Shown here in pieces: positions 1-7,965 of a DNA stretch of 55,822 nucleotides. Source of the stretch: CAIVAT01 sp037128705 (GTDB lineage Bacteria > Bacteroidota > Bacteroidia > Bacteroidales > FEN-979). Positions within the stretch are counted from its first letter, which is position 1, and each line of letters opens with the position of its first letter. The notes beneath the pieces were generated by a model. The model worked only from the letters and a program-made list of their open reading frames with translations. It searched no databases and was not told where the DNA came from. Made by a program: the position numbers and the translations under genes. The DNA lies in the NCBI GenBank assembly GCA_037128705.1, contig JBAXVX010000026.1, positions 1 to 55,822 of the forward strand, given 5' to 3'.

Positions 1-1208
1 TATACAATGCAAACGTTTTCAAGGACGAGCATGGAAAAATACTGGGCGTTTTTGCTGCGGCCCGAGACATCACAAAGCTTAAGCAGGCAGAAAAAAAATT
101 GCGTATAAGTGAAGAAACACATCGTTCTCTGTTTGAAATTTCATTACAAGGTATAGTTCATCAAGATTCCGAAGGAAAAATCGTGAATGCGAATCCTGCA
201 GCTCAGAGAATACTCGGGTTAACGCTTGACCAAATGCAAGGCAGAACTTCTTTTCACCCAGACTGGCGTGCAATGAAAGAGGATGGTTCTGATTTTCCCG
301 GCGAAGAACACCCGGCAATAGTGTCACTAAGAACCAGAAAAGTTATTCAAAATGTAATTATGGGAGTGTTTAACCCCATTGATGAAATAGTTCACTGGAT
401 AAAGGTTAGTGCATCTCCCTTGTTCAGTGAGGGAAAGTCTGCCCCTTATATGGTTTTCACAGTTTTTGAAGATATCACAGTTGAAGAAGAAATCAAACGT
501 AAAAACGAACAATTGTTCCAGGTAAATGCCGAAAAAGACAAATTCTTCTCCATCATTGCCCACGATCTGCGCGGCCCTTTCAATGGATTTTTAGGATTGT
601 CTAAAATGATGGCTGAAGATTTGCCCGCCTTAACCTTAGAACAGGTCCAAAAGATGGCATCGGGCATGAGAGACTCCGCAACAAATCTCTTCAGGCTGCT
701 CGAAAACCTGCTGGAGTGGTCGCGTCTGCAAAGGGACATTACCCCCTTTGAGCCTGAGTCGTTCTTGCTGATGTGTATGATGACTGAAAGTATGCGCCCG
801 GTAATGGATTCCGCAAACAAAAAGGAGATTGAGATCAGCTATGAAATCCCCGGCGATCTGGAAGTGTTTGCCGATGAAAATATGCTTGCCTCAACCCTCC
901 GCAATCTAACCTCCAATGCTGTAAAATATACGCCCAAAGGTGGGAAAGTTACAATAACTGCAAAACTTGTACCCGGCCATTCAGTTGAAATATCAGTCAG
1001 GGACACGGGCATTGGCATGACTCCTGAAATGGTTGATGATTTATTCCGGCTCGATGTTCAAACAAACCGCAAAGGTACAGATGGTGAACCCAGCAGCGGT
1101 TTGGGATTGCTCCTTTGCAAAGACTTCGTTGAAAAGCATGGTGGGAAGATTTGGGTCGAAAGCGAGGAAGGGAAGGGAAGCACTTTCTGTTTTACGCTGC
1201 CATTTTGA
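1..1208 (+). CDS. PAS-domain sensor histidine kinase, 5' end outside window
   Basis: The reading frame is open from base 3 to the TGA at 1206-1208, so the gene begins upstream of the window; the TTG at 99 is not the real start. The first ~35 codons look like the end of one PAS/PAC domain (NVFKDEHGKILGVFAAARDI), followed by a second PAS domain (to about base 480), a HisKA dimerisation domain with H-box IIAHDLRGPF (phosphoacceptor His codon at 561-563), and a C-terminal HATPase with N-box LRNLTSNAVKYTP, G1 DTGIGM and G2 GLGLLLCKDF. No membrane segment or receiver domain lies in the visible part. It would autophosphorylate on His and pass phosphate to a response regulator not seen here. The signal sensed is unknown. 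Confidence 0.93.
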   Translation, partial: YNANVFKDEHGKILGVFAAARDITKLKQAEKKLRISEETHRSLFEISLQGIVHQDSEGKIVNANPAAQRILGLTLDQMQGRTSFHPDWRAMKEDGSDFPGEEHPAIVSLRTRKVIQNVIMGVFNPIDEIVHWIKVSASPLFSEGKSAPYMVFTVFEDITVEEEIKRKNEQLFQVNAEKDKFFSIIAHDLRGPFNGFLGLSKMMAEDLPALTLEQVQKMASGMRDSATNLFRLLENLLEWSRLQRDITPFEPESFLLMCMMTESMRPVMDSANKKEIEISYEIPGDLEVFADENMLASTLRNLTSNAVKYTPKGGKVTITAKLVPGHSVEISVRDTGIGMTPEMVDDLFRLDVQTNRKGTDGEPSSGLGLLLCKDFVEKHGGKIWVESEEGKGSTFCFTLPF

Positions 1209-1298
1209 TAACATTTTAGGTGTGGTAGTATTTTAATGTTTAATTTTACCCTTTCATTTACGTGATGACAGGGTCTGTTTTTATAAACGCAAGGAGGG

Positions 1299-1541
1299 AT
1301 GGAATCAATAGAAATATTGAATAAAATCAACAATATATTTGCATTGGTTCTTGAAAACCAACGGCTTACACTAACCAGGGAATCGGTGATCACCAATGTG
1401 GAGGGATGGGATTCTTTCACAAACATCAAACTGATACTGACCATGGAAAAACAGTTTCAACTGAATTTTAATACTTTTGAAATTCAGGCATGCAGGAATA
1501 TCGGGGATCTCTGCGATACGATCCAGCGAAAACTGACATAA
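1299..1541 (+). CDS. acyl carrier protein
   Basis: An 80-residue acidic protein with the carrier-protein signature VEGWDSFTNIKLILTMEKQF; the Ser of DSF (about residue 39) would carry the 4'-phosphopantetheine arm. It stands directly before an MBOAT acyltransferase and an SGNH protein, so it probably supplies the acyl group for an extracytoplasmic O-acylation reaction rather than serving fatty-acid synthesis, as DltC does for D-alanine. A perfect AAGGAGG (1291-1297) is separated from the ATG by only one base, which is tighter than normal; an in-frame stop (1284-1286) rules out a start further upstream. The 90 bases before it hold no recognisable promoter box. Confidence 0.87.
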   Translation: MESIEILNKINNIFALVLENQRLTLTRESVITNVEGWDSFTNIKLILTMEKQFQLNFNTFEIQACRNIGDLCDTIQRKLT

Positions 1542-1580
1542 GTACAGGATAAAAACGGATTATATTTTAACCAGATCTGG

Positions 1581-3029
1581 ATGTATTTTAATACGACTCA
1601 ATATATTCTGTTCCTTCCCCTCGTCGTAATTCTATTCTACCTGACCCCATTTCGTTTCCGATGGCTGCTCCTTTTGGCGGCAAGTTATTATTTCTATGTT
1701 TGCTGGAGAGCGGAATTCATGGTTGTGATCATTTTCTCAACCATGGTGAATTATTTTTCGGCCATCCTGATCGCCCGAAACAAGCAGGACAAACGAAAGA
1801 AGAAGATCTTCCTGGTGATCGCCCTGGTCATCAACCTGGGGATGCTGATCATCCTCAAATACCTTGGATTTATCAATGATTTTTTTCACGAATTATTTAA
1901 CATCACGCCGGCTCCGACTTCTCCTTTGCTATACCTGATTGCACCTGTCGGGATATCCTATTTCACCCTGCAGTCGCTTACCTATGTTTTCGACACCTAT
2001 TATAATTTGCGCGAACCCGAAAAACATCCGGGGATATTTGCTTTGTATGTGGCATTTTTCCCGCTTATCCTTTCCGGTCCAATTGAACAGTCCACCCATT
2101 TGCTGCCCCAGTTCAGGGACCGGGAACGGGCGAAACTAAAATCATCAAACATCGAAGAGGGGATCAAGCTGATCATCTGGGGATATTTTCTGAAGCTGGT
2201 GGTTGCCGACCGGACTTCCATATACGTTGATTCGGTTTTTAGCAATGTGGACCGGCACGGGGGAATAACATTCATTGCCGCCATCATTTTGTACAGTTTT
2301 CAGATCTATTCCGACTTTGCGGGTTATTCGTGCATTGCCATAGGATCAGCCCGGCTGATGGGATTCGATGTGCTGCATAATTTCAACCGTCCCTATTTCT
2401 CCCAGTCTATCAGGGAATTCTGGACGCGGTGGCATATTTCCCTCTCGACCTGGTTGAGAAATTACCTTTTCAGCCCGCTTTCCTATTATTTTATGCGAAA
2501 GTTGCAAAAGGAGCGATACCTGAAATTCATCCGCCCCGAGCTGCTGACTTATGGCATTGCTACCTCCATCACCTTCCTGATGTGTGGCATCTGGCACGGG
2601 GCAAATTTCACCTTCATCATCTGGGGAATTCTTCACGGGATTTACCTGATCGTTGACCGGGCCATCAACAAAAAGGGAGGGAACAAGGTCGTGAATATCA
2701 TCATCACCTATATCCTGGTGCTGTTTGCATGGATTTTCTTCCGCTCCGAAAATGTGCACCAGTCAATAACCATCATAAAAGCCATTTTAACCCACCCGGG
2801 ATCACTCTACATTCCATTCGACAGCGATGTGGTTGCGCCCGTCTATGCTGTTCTGGGAATATTTATCATGCTCCTGGTCGAGGTGAAGAGGGAATTTTTC
2901 AATTCCAGCTTCTCACTGAGCGGAAATAAAAACGAGTACATCCGGATGGCCTCGTACGGTGTGATCATCTTCCTGATCCTTTACCTGGGGGTTTTTGATG
3001 CCAGCCAGTTCATGTATGTTAAATTTTAA
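1581..3029 (+). CDS. MBOAT family membrane O-acyltransferase (AlgI/DltB-like)
   Basis: A 482-residue polytopic membrane protein of the size and pattern of the AlgI/DltB group. Family marks are the N-terminal YILFLPLVVILFY, the loop FNRPYFSQSIREFWTRWHISLSTWL, and the MCGIWHGANFTF...LHG segment whose invariant histidines are about residues 339 and 352. MBOAT proteins move acyl groups across the membrane onto an external acceptor such as a polysaccharide or teichoic acid. With a dedicated acyl carrier protein before and an SGNH protein after (6-base gap), the cassette parallels dltC-dltB-dltD and alginate or cellulose acetylation systems. The acceptor cannot be told from the sequence; no adenylating DltA-type enzyme is adjacent. 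Confidence 0.93.
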   Translation: MYFNTTQYILFLPLVVILFYLTPFRFRWLLLLAASYYFYVCWRAEFMVVIIFSTMVNYFSAILIARNKQDKRKKKIFLVIALVINLGMLIILKYLGFINDFFHELFNITPAPTSPLLYLIAPVGISYFTLQSLTYVFDTYYNLREPEKHPGIFALYVAFFPLILSGPIEQSTHLLPQFRDRERAKLKSSNIEEGIKLIIWGYFLKLVVADRTSIYVDSVFSNVDRHGGITFIAAIILYSFQIYSDFAGYSCIAIGSARLMGFDVLHNFNRPYFSQSIREFWTRWHISLSTWLRNYLFSPLSYYFMRKLQKERYLKFIRPELLTYGIATSITFLMCGIWHGANFTFIIWGILHGIYLIVDRAINKKGGNKVVNIIITYILVLFAWIFFRSENVHQSITIIKAILTHPGSLYIPFDSDVVAPVYAVLGIFIMLLVEVKREFFNSSFSLSGNKNEYIRMASYGVIIFLILYLGVFDASQFMYVKF

Positions 3030-3035
3030 CCCGTC

Positions 3036-3980
3036 ATGAACAGACAACTGAAAATCCTTCTCCTGAAAGCGCTGAAATTTGTGGTCATTCTGGTCATTCT
3101 TGACCTTGGTCTGGGGATGGCTGTACGAATGCTGTTTTTTACACAGAGTTCGGGTAAATTTTACCGGATGAACCGGACTTTTCATAAGGCCAAAGCCGAT
3201 GTCTTTATCTTTGGAAGCAGCCGGTCAAATCACCATTATCACCCCGAAGTGCTGAATAAAGAGCTGGGTTTGACCAGTTACAATGTTGGCGCCCAGGGCC
3301 AGCAAATCCTGTTTCAAACAACCGTCCAGAAGATCATCCTGGAACGGATTCATCCGAAACTGCTTGTACTGGATGTGGCCCCCGACTGGATGTATCAATC
3401 GTCAGAAGCCAACGATAACCTGAGTGAATTGCGCCCGTTCTATTTCGGGTATCCTGATATTATCGGCCCGGTACTGTCGCTCCAGTCGCATCTTCAGAAA
3501 CTGTGGCTCCACTCCATTGCCTACCAGTACAACTCCACGATTGTGCATATCATTTATTACCGTCTTAAACCGCAGCTGGATGTTGATGGTTATGTACCCT
3601 TGTTGCATTTTATGACACCACAGGATTTCGAGGAACAACGCAAAGCGGATTCGATCAGATTCATTGGCATGAAACCAAAGACTATTGACACGGTTTACGA
3701 AAACGCATTGAAGAGGTTCCTTCAGAATGCCCTTTCGCTGAAGATCAAAGTGGTCATGGTCTATTCACCTGATTACTGGGGTACAAAAACAGAGGGGAAC
3801 CCCTCCGCTGAGAAAATCAGTGAAATCGGTCGTGCATTTGGCATTCCGGTGATCGATTACACCGGGGATCCCTTTTTCAGAAGTCATCCCGGTTTTTTCA
3901 ATGATATCCACCATCTGAACGACGATGGAGCGAGAGAGTTTTCCAGGCAGATAGCCCTGAAATTGAAAGCCTACCTTTAG
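3036..3980 (+). CDS. SGNH/DltD-like membrane-anchored protein of the acylation cassette
   Basis: A 314-residue protein with one N-terminal membrane segment (about residues 10-35), then an SGNH-hydrolase-like domain facing the periplasm. The nucleophile block is FGSSRS (G60-S61-S62-R63) after strand ADVFIFG, and the C-terminal Asp/His pair lies in DIHHLNDDG (D290, H293). It follows the MBOAT gene by six bases and is almost surely co-transcribed. DltD, AlgX/AlgJ and similar SGNH proteins finish the acyl transfer onto the polymer, and I infer the same role here. It could instead act as a deacylase. The gene ends 32 bases from the convergent MOSC-MogA gene. Confidence 0.82.
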   Translation: MNRQLKILLLKALKFVVILVILDLGLGMAVRMLFFTQSSGKFYRMNRTFHKAKADVFIFGSSRSNHHYHPEVLNKELGLTSYNVGAQGQQILFQTTVQKIILERIHPKLLVLDVAPDWMYQSSEANDNLSELRPFYFGYPDIIGPVLSLQSHLQKLWLHSIAYQYNSTIVHIIYYRLKPQLDVDGYVPLLHFMTPQDFEEQRKADSIRFIGMKPKTIDTVYENALKRFLQNALSLKIKVVMVYSPDYWGTKTEGNPSAEKISEIGRAFGIPVIDYTGDPFFRSHPGFFNDIHHLNDDGAREFSRQIALKLKAYL

Positions 3981-4012
3981 CCTTTATGTGGACGGATCCC
4001 GATGAATGCGGG

Positions 4013-4945
4013 TCAGTGCATATCCAATCCATGAAGCATGTAAAACAGGTGCATGAGCGACCCTGTAATTTCAGCCATGTACTCATTAACGGCCCTGACG
4101 CTTCCGGGGAGAGTGAACACCAGCGATTTGCCCATTACACCGGCCACCGATCTGCTTACCAATGCGGCGGGTTTTAAGGTTCCGTATTTCATCCTGATCA
4201 TCTCCATAATTCCGGGGATCTCCTTGTCAAGCATCGGTTTAACAACATCCGGCGTAAAATCACGCGGACCGATTCCTGTTCCCCCGGTGGTGATCACCAG
4301 GTCAACAAGTTCTTCTTTGGCTTTATTCAGGAGCGTTTCCAGTTTTGAGGGATCATCGGGGATCAGGGAATAATGAACAAAGCAGTTGACGCCTCGAGAA
4401 TTAAAAAACTCGCTGACCAGCTCCTGGATCCGGGCTCCGGAACGATCATCGTACTCGCCGGCAAAGGCCCTGTCGCTCAGGGTAATTACCAATACCCTGA
4501 ACATTTTCGGATGAAAATCCAGATCCATTCCCGCTTTCAGGATCCCCGGGCTGAGTACCCGGCAGAAAATTCCCTCTTTGGGCATCACGCAAGTACCAAC
4601 CTCTTTGAAAATGGCACAACTTGTTCCGTGGCACTCCTTGCCAATCTGCGTTACTTCCAGTTCGATCTCGCCAGAGGTAAAACGGTCAAGCGGGTGGGCC
4701 GACCATAAATTCATGCCGGTGGTGGTCAGGTTTTCAGCAAATTCCCCAAAAGCAACTTTTCTTTTTGCATCCGTTTCAAATTTTTCGATACTCTCCGTTC
4801 CAAGAAGGCTCACCTGCCTGTTCCAGTGCCCGGCATGGGCATCGTCCATGATTCCATTGTTTGTCAGCGTGATCTGCTCAACCGGTTTTTTGATGGTGCC
4901 CTTCTGGTCAGAGGTGTTGACTGAGATTATTTTTATCTGTTGCAT
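4013..4945 (-). CDS. MOSC domain - MogA/MoaB molybdopterin adenylyltransferase fusion
   Basis: A 310-residue two-domain protein. Residues 1-145 form a MOSC domain (family of sulfur carriers related to the molybdenum cofactor sulfurase C-terminus) with the conserved Cys in GKECHGTSCAIFKEVG. Residues from about 147 form a MogA/MoaB-type domain with TTGGTGIGPRDFTPD and FTLPGSVRAVNEYM, which adenylates molybdopterin before Mo insertion by MoeA. The ATG at 4945 is chosen; a TTG at 4981 would overlap the end of moaC and add 12 uncharacteristic residues. A GGAG sits about 12 bases upstream of the chosen start. It is last in the cofactor operon. The fusion suggests adenylation and a late cofactor step are coupled in one polypeptide. 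Confidence 0.88.
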   Translation of the reverse strand: MQQIKIISVNTSDQKGTIKKPVEQITLTNNGIMDDAHAGHWNRQVSLLGTESIEKFETDAKRKVAFGEFAENLTTTGMNLWSAHPLDRFTSGEIELEVTQIGKECHGTSCAIFKEVGTCVMPKEGIFCRVLSPGILKAGMDLDFHPKMFRVLVITLSDRAFAGEYDDRSGARIQELVSEFFNSRGVNCFVHYSLIPDDPSKLETLLNKAKEELVDLVITTGGTGIGPRDFTPDVVKPMLDKEIPGIMEMIRMKYGTLKPAALVSRSVAGVMGKSLVFTLPGSVRAVNEYMAEITGSLMHLFYMLHGLDMH

Positions 4946-4973
4946 TTCTATGTTTTTTTCTCCGGCAGAAATT

Positions 4974-5444
4974 CTATTCAATGTTTTCCTTTGTCTTCGA
5001 GATCAAACGAGTCTCCCCGATAACCATGGTTTTATCAACGGCCTTACACATGTCGTAAATGGTCAGCAGGGCGACGGAAACAGCGGTGAGCGCTTCCATT
5101 TCGATGCCGGTCTGCCCATGGCAGCGGGCTGTACTTTCAACTTTAACGCCGGTGCTATCCAACGTTGCTTTCACATCAAGTTTGGTGATTTGCAGCGGAT
5201 GACAAAGCGGGATTAATTCACTGGTCCGTTTTCCTCCCTGGATCCCGGCAATTTCAGCGATGGTGAGCACATCTCCTTTTTTCATTTTATTTTCCCTGAT
5301 GAGCTTCAGGGTTTCCGGACCAAGGTTGATGTGGCCACAGGCTGCTGCCGTGCGCTGTTGCATGGGTTTGGATCCGACATCCACCATGTTCGCCTTTCCG
5401 GATTCATCTACATGACTCAGGATTTGTTTTTTACGATCAGCCAT
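4974..5444 (-). CDS. moaC: cyclic pyranopterin monophosphate synthase MoaC
   Basis: A 156-residue protein matching MoaC along its full length: MVDVGSKPMQQRTAAACG near the N-terminus, KKGDVLTIAEIAGIQGGKRT, the LIPLCHPL active-site segment, and the C-terminal GIEMEALTAVSVALLTIYDM plus AVDK. It converts the MoaA product 3',8-cyclo-dihydro-GTP to cyclic pyranopterin monophosphate in the second part of molybdenum cofactor step one. It lies 31 bases downstream of moaA and just upstream of the MOSC-MogA gene on the same strand, so it is read as part of a single operon. Nothing about it is unusual. Confidence 0.96.
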   Translation of the reverse strand: MADRKKQILSHVDESGKANMVDVGSKPMQQRTAAACGHINLGPETLKLIRENKMKKGDVLTIAEIAGIQGGKRTSELIPLCHPLQITKLDVKATLDSTGVKVESTARCHGQTGIEMEALTAVSVALLTIYDMCKAVDKTMVIGETRLISKTKENIE

Positions 5445-5475
5445 AGTTATCCTAAAGATTACAATTATTCAGGGT

Positions 5476-6276
5476 TTAACCTCCGATATTATGAAAACCC
5501 CCGTTAACATTGATACTTCCTTTTTCAGGTTTCAGCTCTACTGCCTTTTCGAGCGCTTCACGGATACCCAGTTCACGGACGCTGAACCCGACGTTGCTGA
5601 AGAGGCAGGGCCTGATCATGCCATTGGCGGTGATCCTGAGACGGTTGCAATTCGCGCAGTCTCCGCCATGGCCATTTTCAACGATGGTGAAGCACCCATC
5701 GGCCAGGCTCATTTCATGGATGTACCGCGCTTCGAGCCCGTTTTCCCGGCAATATTCCCGCACGGCCTGTGCATCGGGCTCATCCGAGGAATTGCGAACC
5801 ACACAGTTGATTTTCACCGGGATGAGTCCAGCCAGCTTTGCTGCTTCGATTCCTTCGAAAACCTTCTGAATATCTCCACCCCTTGTGATGATCTTGTACT
5901 TTTCGGGATCCAGGGTATCCAGGCTGATGTTGATGCGGTGGAGCCCTGCATCGGCCAGTTTGCGTGCAAATTCCGATAGGAGAATCCCGTTTGTCGTAAG
6001 GCCAAAATCACTGATCCCGGGAATGACCGCAATTTTTTCAACCAGCGACAGGACCCCTTTGCGAACCAATGGCTCTCCGCCTGTAATCCGCACTTTGGCA
6101 ATGCCCATTGTAACGGCCGTGCGGATCACCTCTTCGATCTCTTCAAAACTCAGGATATCCTTATGCTCCATGAGCCTGACCCCTTCGGCCGGCATGCAAT
6201 AGGTGCAGCGGAGGTTGCAACGGTCGGTTATGGAGACACGCAGGTAAGTGATCCGTCGGTTAAAGCGGTCGTACAT
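5476..6276 (-). CDS. moaA: GTP 3',8-cyclase MoaA, compact form
   Basis: A 266-residue radical SAM enzyme. The N-terminal [4Fe-4S] cysteines are in TDRCNLRCTYCMPAEG (CxxxCxxC), followed by RITGGEPLVRK and TTNGILL. The second cluster motif CANCNRLR...RPCLF (C-x2-C-x13-C) and the C-terminal Gly-Gly (NIGG), needed for activity in known MoaA, are all present. It is about 60 residues shorter than the usual ~330: the segment between the barrel strand ARYIHEM and the second cluster is nearly missing. Both clusters and the GG tail argue for a working but compact enzyme. Its start overlaps the end of moeA by 17 bases, indicating translational coupling. Confidence 0.93.
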   Translation of the reverse strand: MYDRFNRRITYLRVSITDRCNLRCTYCMPAEGVRLMEHKDILSFEEIEEVIRTAVTMGIAKVRITGGEPLVRKGVLSLVEKIAVIPGISDFGLTTNGILLSEFARKLADAGLHRINISLDTLDPEKYKIITRGGDIQKVFEGIEAAKLAGLIPVKINCVVRNSSDEPDAQAVREYCRENGLEARYIHEMSLADGCFTIVENGHGGDCANCNRLRITANGMIRPCLFSNVGFSVRELGIREALEKAVELKPEKGSINVNGGFHNIGG

Positions 6277-7459
6277 GAACCTGTTCTCCCTTTTTGATGG
6301 TGGTTGTCCCGATTTCCAGGATCATAATTCCGTTTGCAACGGAATAGGCATTGATGTGGGCTGATCCATGATATTCAACCGGGAATGCAGCTTCGTTTCT
6401 GATAATCACCGGGATCATGGACTTCCTTCCTGATTTCCGCCGTGAATAGTCGGTTCCGATGGGAAGCGTCAGGGTGACAGGATCCACGGAACAACCCATC
6501 ATCCGGAGCAGGAAAGGTTTCACCATCATCTCAAACAGCACATAGGAAGATACCGGGTTACCTGGTAATCCAAAGATGAAGGTTTTGTTGCGACGGCCAA
6601 AAACGGTAGGTTTGCCAGGTTGAATGGCAATGCTTTTAAACAGAATCTCCACCCCGGCCTCCTGCATGACCGCCGGGACAAAATCGAAGTCACCCATCGA
6701 AACGCCGCCGGTAAGCAGGACCACGTCATTTTCATCAAGGGCCAGGTCTATGGTTTTCCTCATCCCGGGCCCGTTGTCCCCGACGATTCCGTAATAGGAG
6801 GGCCGGGCTGGCAATGCCTTCACCTGGGCTTCAAGCTGCCAGGCGTTTGAATTCCTTATCTGGGCGGGTCCGGGTGTGATTCCAGGCTCAACCAGTTCAT
6901 CGCCGGTGGAGATGATTCCCACCCGGGGCTGCTTTGCCACAAGGGGATTCACAGCGCCCACCCCGGCAAGGACTGCAATGTGCGCCGGTGTGACCTGCAT
7001 TCCTTTCTGAAGTACCCGGTCGCCCATCTTGATATCTTCTGCACGGTAGCAGATGTTCTTTACGATCTGTTTCCGGCTGATCCTTACCCGTGATTCGCCG
7101 ATCTGTTCTGTATCCTCAACCATGATAACACAATCGGCCCCGGGGGGAATCATGGCCCCTGTCATTATTTTTGAACACCGGCCCCGGCTGACGATATTTT
7201 TCGGAACTGATCCGGCTGCAATGGTTTCTGAGATGTCTAGTTCAACAACATTTTGCACTCCGGCTACAGGCTCCGGAAAGTCCGAAATCATGCAGGCATA
7301 TCCGTCTACCGCCGATTTGTCAAAAGGAGGCATGTCTGAATCTGAAAAAATATCCTCTGCGAGAATCCGCCCCAAAGAATCAGAGAGGGAAACACGTTCA
7401 GAGGCAGGATGCATTTCCTGCGACAAGACTGTTTTTAAGGCATCCTCGAATAAAATCAT
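6260..7459 (-). CDS. moeA: molybdopterin molybdenumtransferase MoeA
   Basis: A 399-residue MoeA with the expected order of domains: N-terminal SLGRILAEDIFSDSDMPPFDKS, the GRCSKIMTGAMIPPGADCV strand, the MogA-like core with IISTGDELVEPG and LTGGVSMGDFDFVP, then FGLPGNPVSSYVLFEMMVKP and the small C-terminal beta domain. It inserts molybdate into adenylated molybdopterin, the step after the MogA domain encoded two genes downstream. The ATG at 7457-7459 is preceded by four heptamer repeats (7466-7493) that separate it from the ModE-like gene. Confidence 0.96.
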   Translation of the reverse strand: MILFEDALKTVLSQEMHPASERVSLSDSLGRILAEDIFSDSDMPPFDKSAVDGYACMISDFPEPVAGVQNVVELDISETIAAGSVPKNIVSRGRCSKIMTGAMIPPGADCVIMVEDTEQIGESRVRISRKQIVKNICYRAEDIKMGDRVLQKGMQVTPAHIAVLAGVGAVNPLVAKQPRVGIISTGDELVEPGITPGPAQIRNSNAWQLEAQVKALPARPSYYGIVGDNGPGMRKTIDLALDENDVVLLTGGVSMGDFDFVPAVMQEAGVEILFKSIAIQPGKPTVFGRRNKTFIFGLPGNPVSSYVLFEMMVKPFLLRMMGCSVDPVTLTLPIGTDYSRRKSGRKSMIPVIIRNEAAFPVEYHGSAHINAYSVANGIMILEIGTTTIKKGEQVHVRPL

Positions 7460-7465
7460 GTTGAT

Positions 7466-7493
7466 TTACGATGTACGATGTACGATTTACGAT
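7466..7493. repeat. four tandem heptamers between modE-like gene and moeA
   Basis: Four head-to-tail 7-base units with the pattern (T/G)TACGAT fill the gap just upstream of the moeA start codon. The same class of degenerate tandem repeat occurs before mgsA and in four other gaps of this window. Confidence 0.85.
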
Positions 7494-7494
7494 T

Positions 7495-7872
7495 TTACTT
7501 ATTCAGTTCCTCCAGGAATTTTTGGAAACCTTGCTGGATGTGATTGTCCACGTTTTGGTGAAATGTGTCGAAGGCCCTGACCAGGCGTTTGCCCTCCTCT
7601 GTCAGCGTGGTATGTCCACCGTCGGTTCCGCCGCGTTGCTTTTCAAGAAGGGGAAAGCCGAAAAATTTTTCAATTTTTTTCAGGTTGCCCCACGTGCGCC
7701 GGTAGGTGTAGCCCAATTCATCGCAGGCCGCCTTCATTGATCCCTTTTCTTCGATCAACTTGAGCATCTGCCATTTGCCATCACCCATGATTCCACTCTC
7801 CTTCACATCTGACATCCAGATTTTATAATGGAGGTGAATGTCCGATAACCTGTTGCTGAATTTTGTTTCCAT
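7495..7872 (-). CDS. ModE-like N-terminal HTH transcription regulator
   Basis: A 125-residue protein consisting of one winged-helix domain of the ModE/LysR-like type: GDGKWQMLKLIEEKGSMKAA, the recognition-helix region LGYTYRRTWGNLKKIEKFFG and the wing with RGGTDGGHTTLTEEGKRL. Full ModE proteins add C-terminal molybdate-binding TOBE domains, which are absent here. It heads the cofactor operon, so it probably controls moeA-moaA-moaC-MOSC/mogA expression. How molybdate would be sensed without TOBE domains is not evident. ATG 7872 is preferred over TTG 7881, which would lie only a few bases from the transcription start expected from the -7 box at 7890-7897. Confidence 0.87.
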   Translation of the reverse strand: METKFSNRLSDIHLHYKIWMSDVKESGIMGDGKWQMLKLIEEKGSMKAACDELGYTYRRTWGNLKKIEKFFGFPLLEKQRGGTDGGHTTLTEEGKRLVRAFDTFHQNVDNHIQQGFQKFLEELNK

Positions 7873-7889
7873 GATGATCAATTGATATA

Positions 7890-7897
7890 CAAAATTA
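7890..7897 (-). promoter_or_regulatory. Bacteroidota -7 box for the molybdenum cofactor operon
   Basis: On the minus strand this reads TAATTTTG, an exact match to TAnnTTTG, 18 bases before the ATG of the ModE-like gene. No convincing -33 element was found. Confidence 0.5.
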
Positions 7898-7965
7898 GGG
7901 ATTTTGGATATGCCGGAATTGACATGTCCAAAATAAATATATTACCGTCCAGCTGGCAGGTCAGG

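Noticed and set aside
3985..4012. Hairpin-like GATCCCG...CGGGTC between the SGNH and MOSC-MogA genes
   Set aside because: The stem is short with a bulge, and neither side has a T run, so it is not supported as a terminator.
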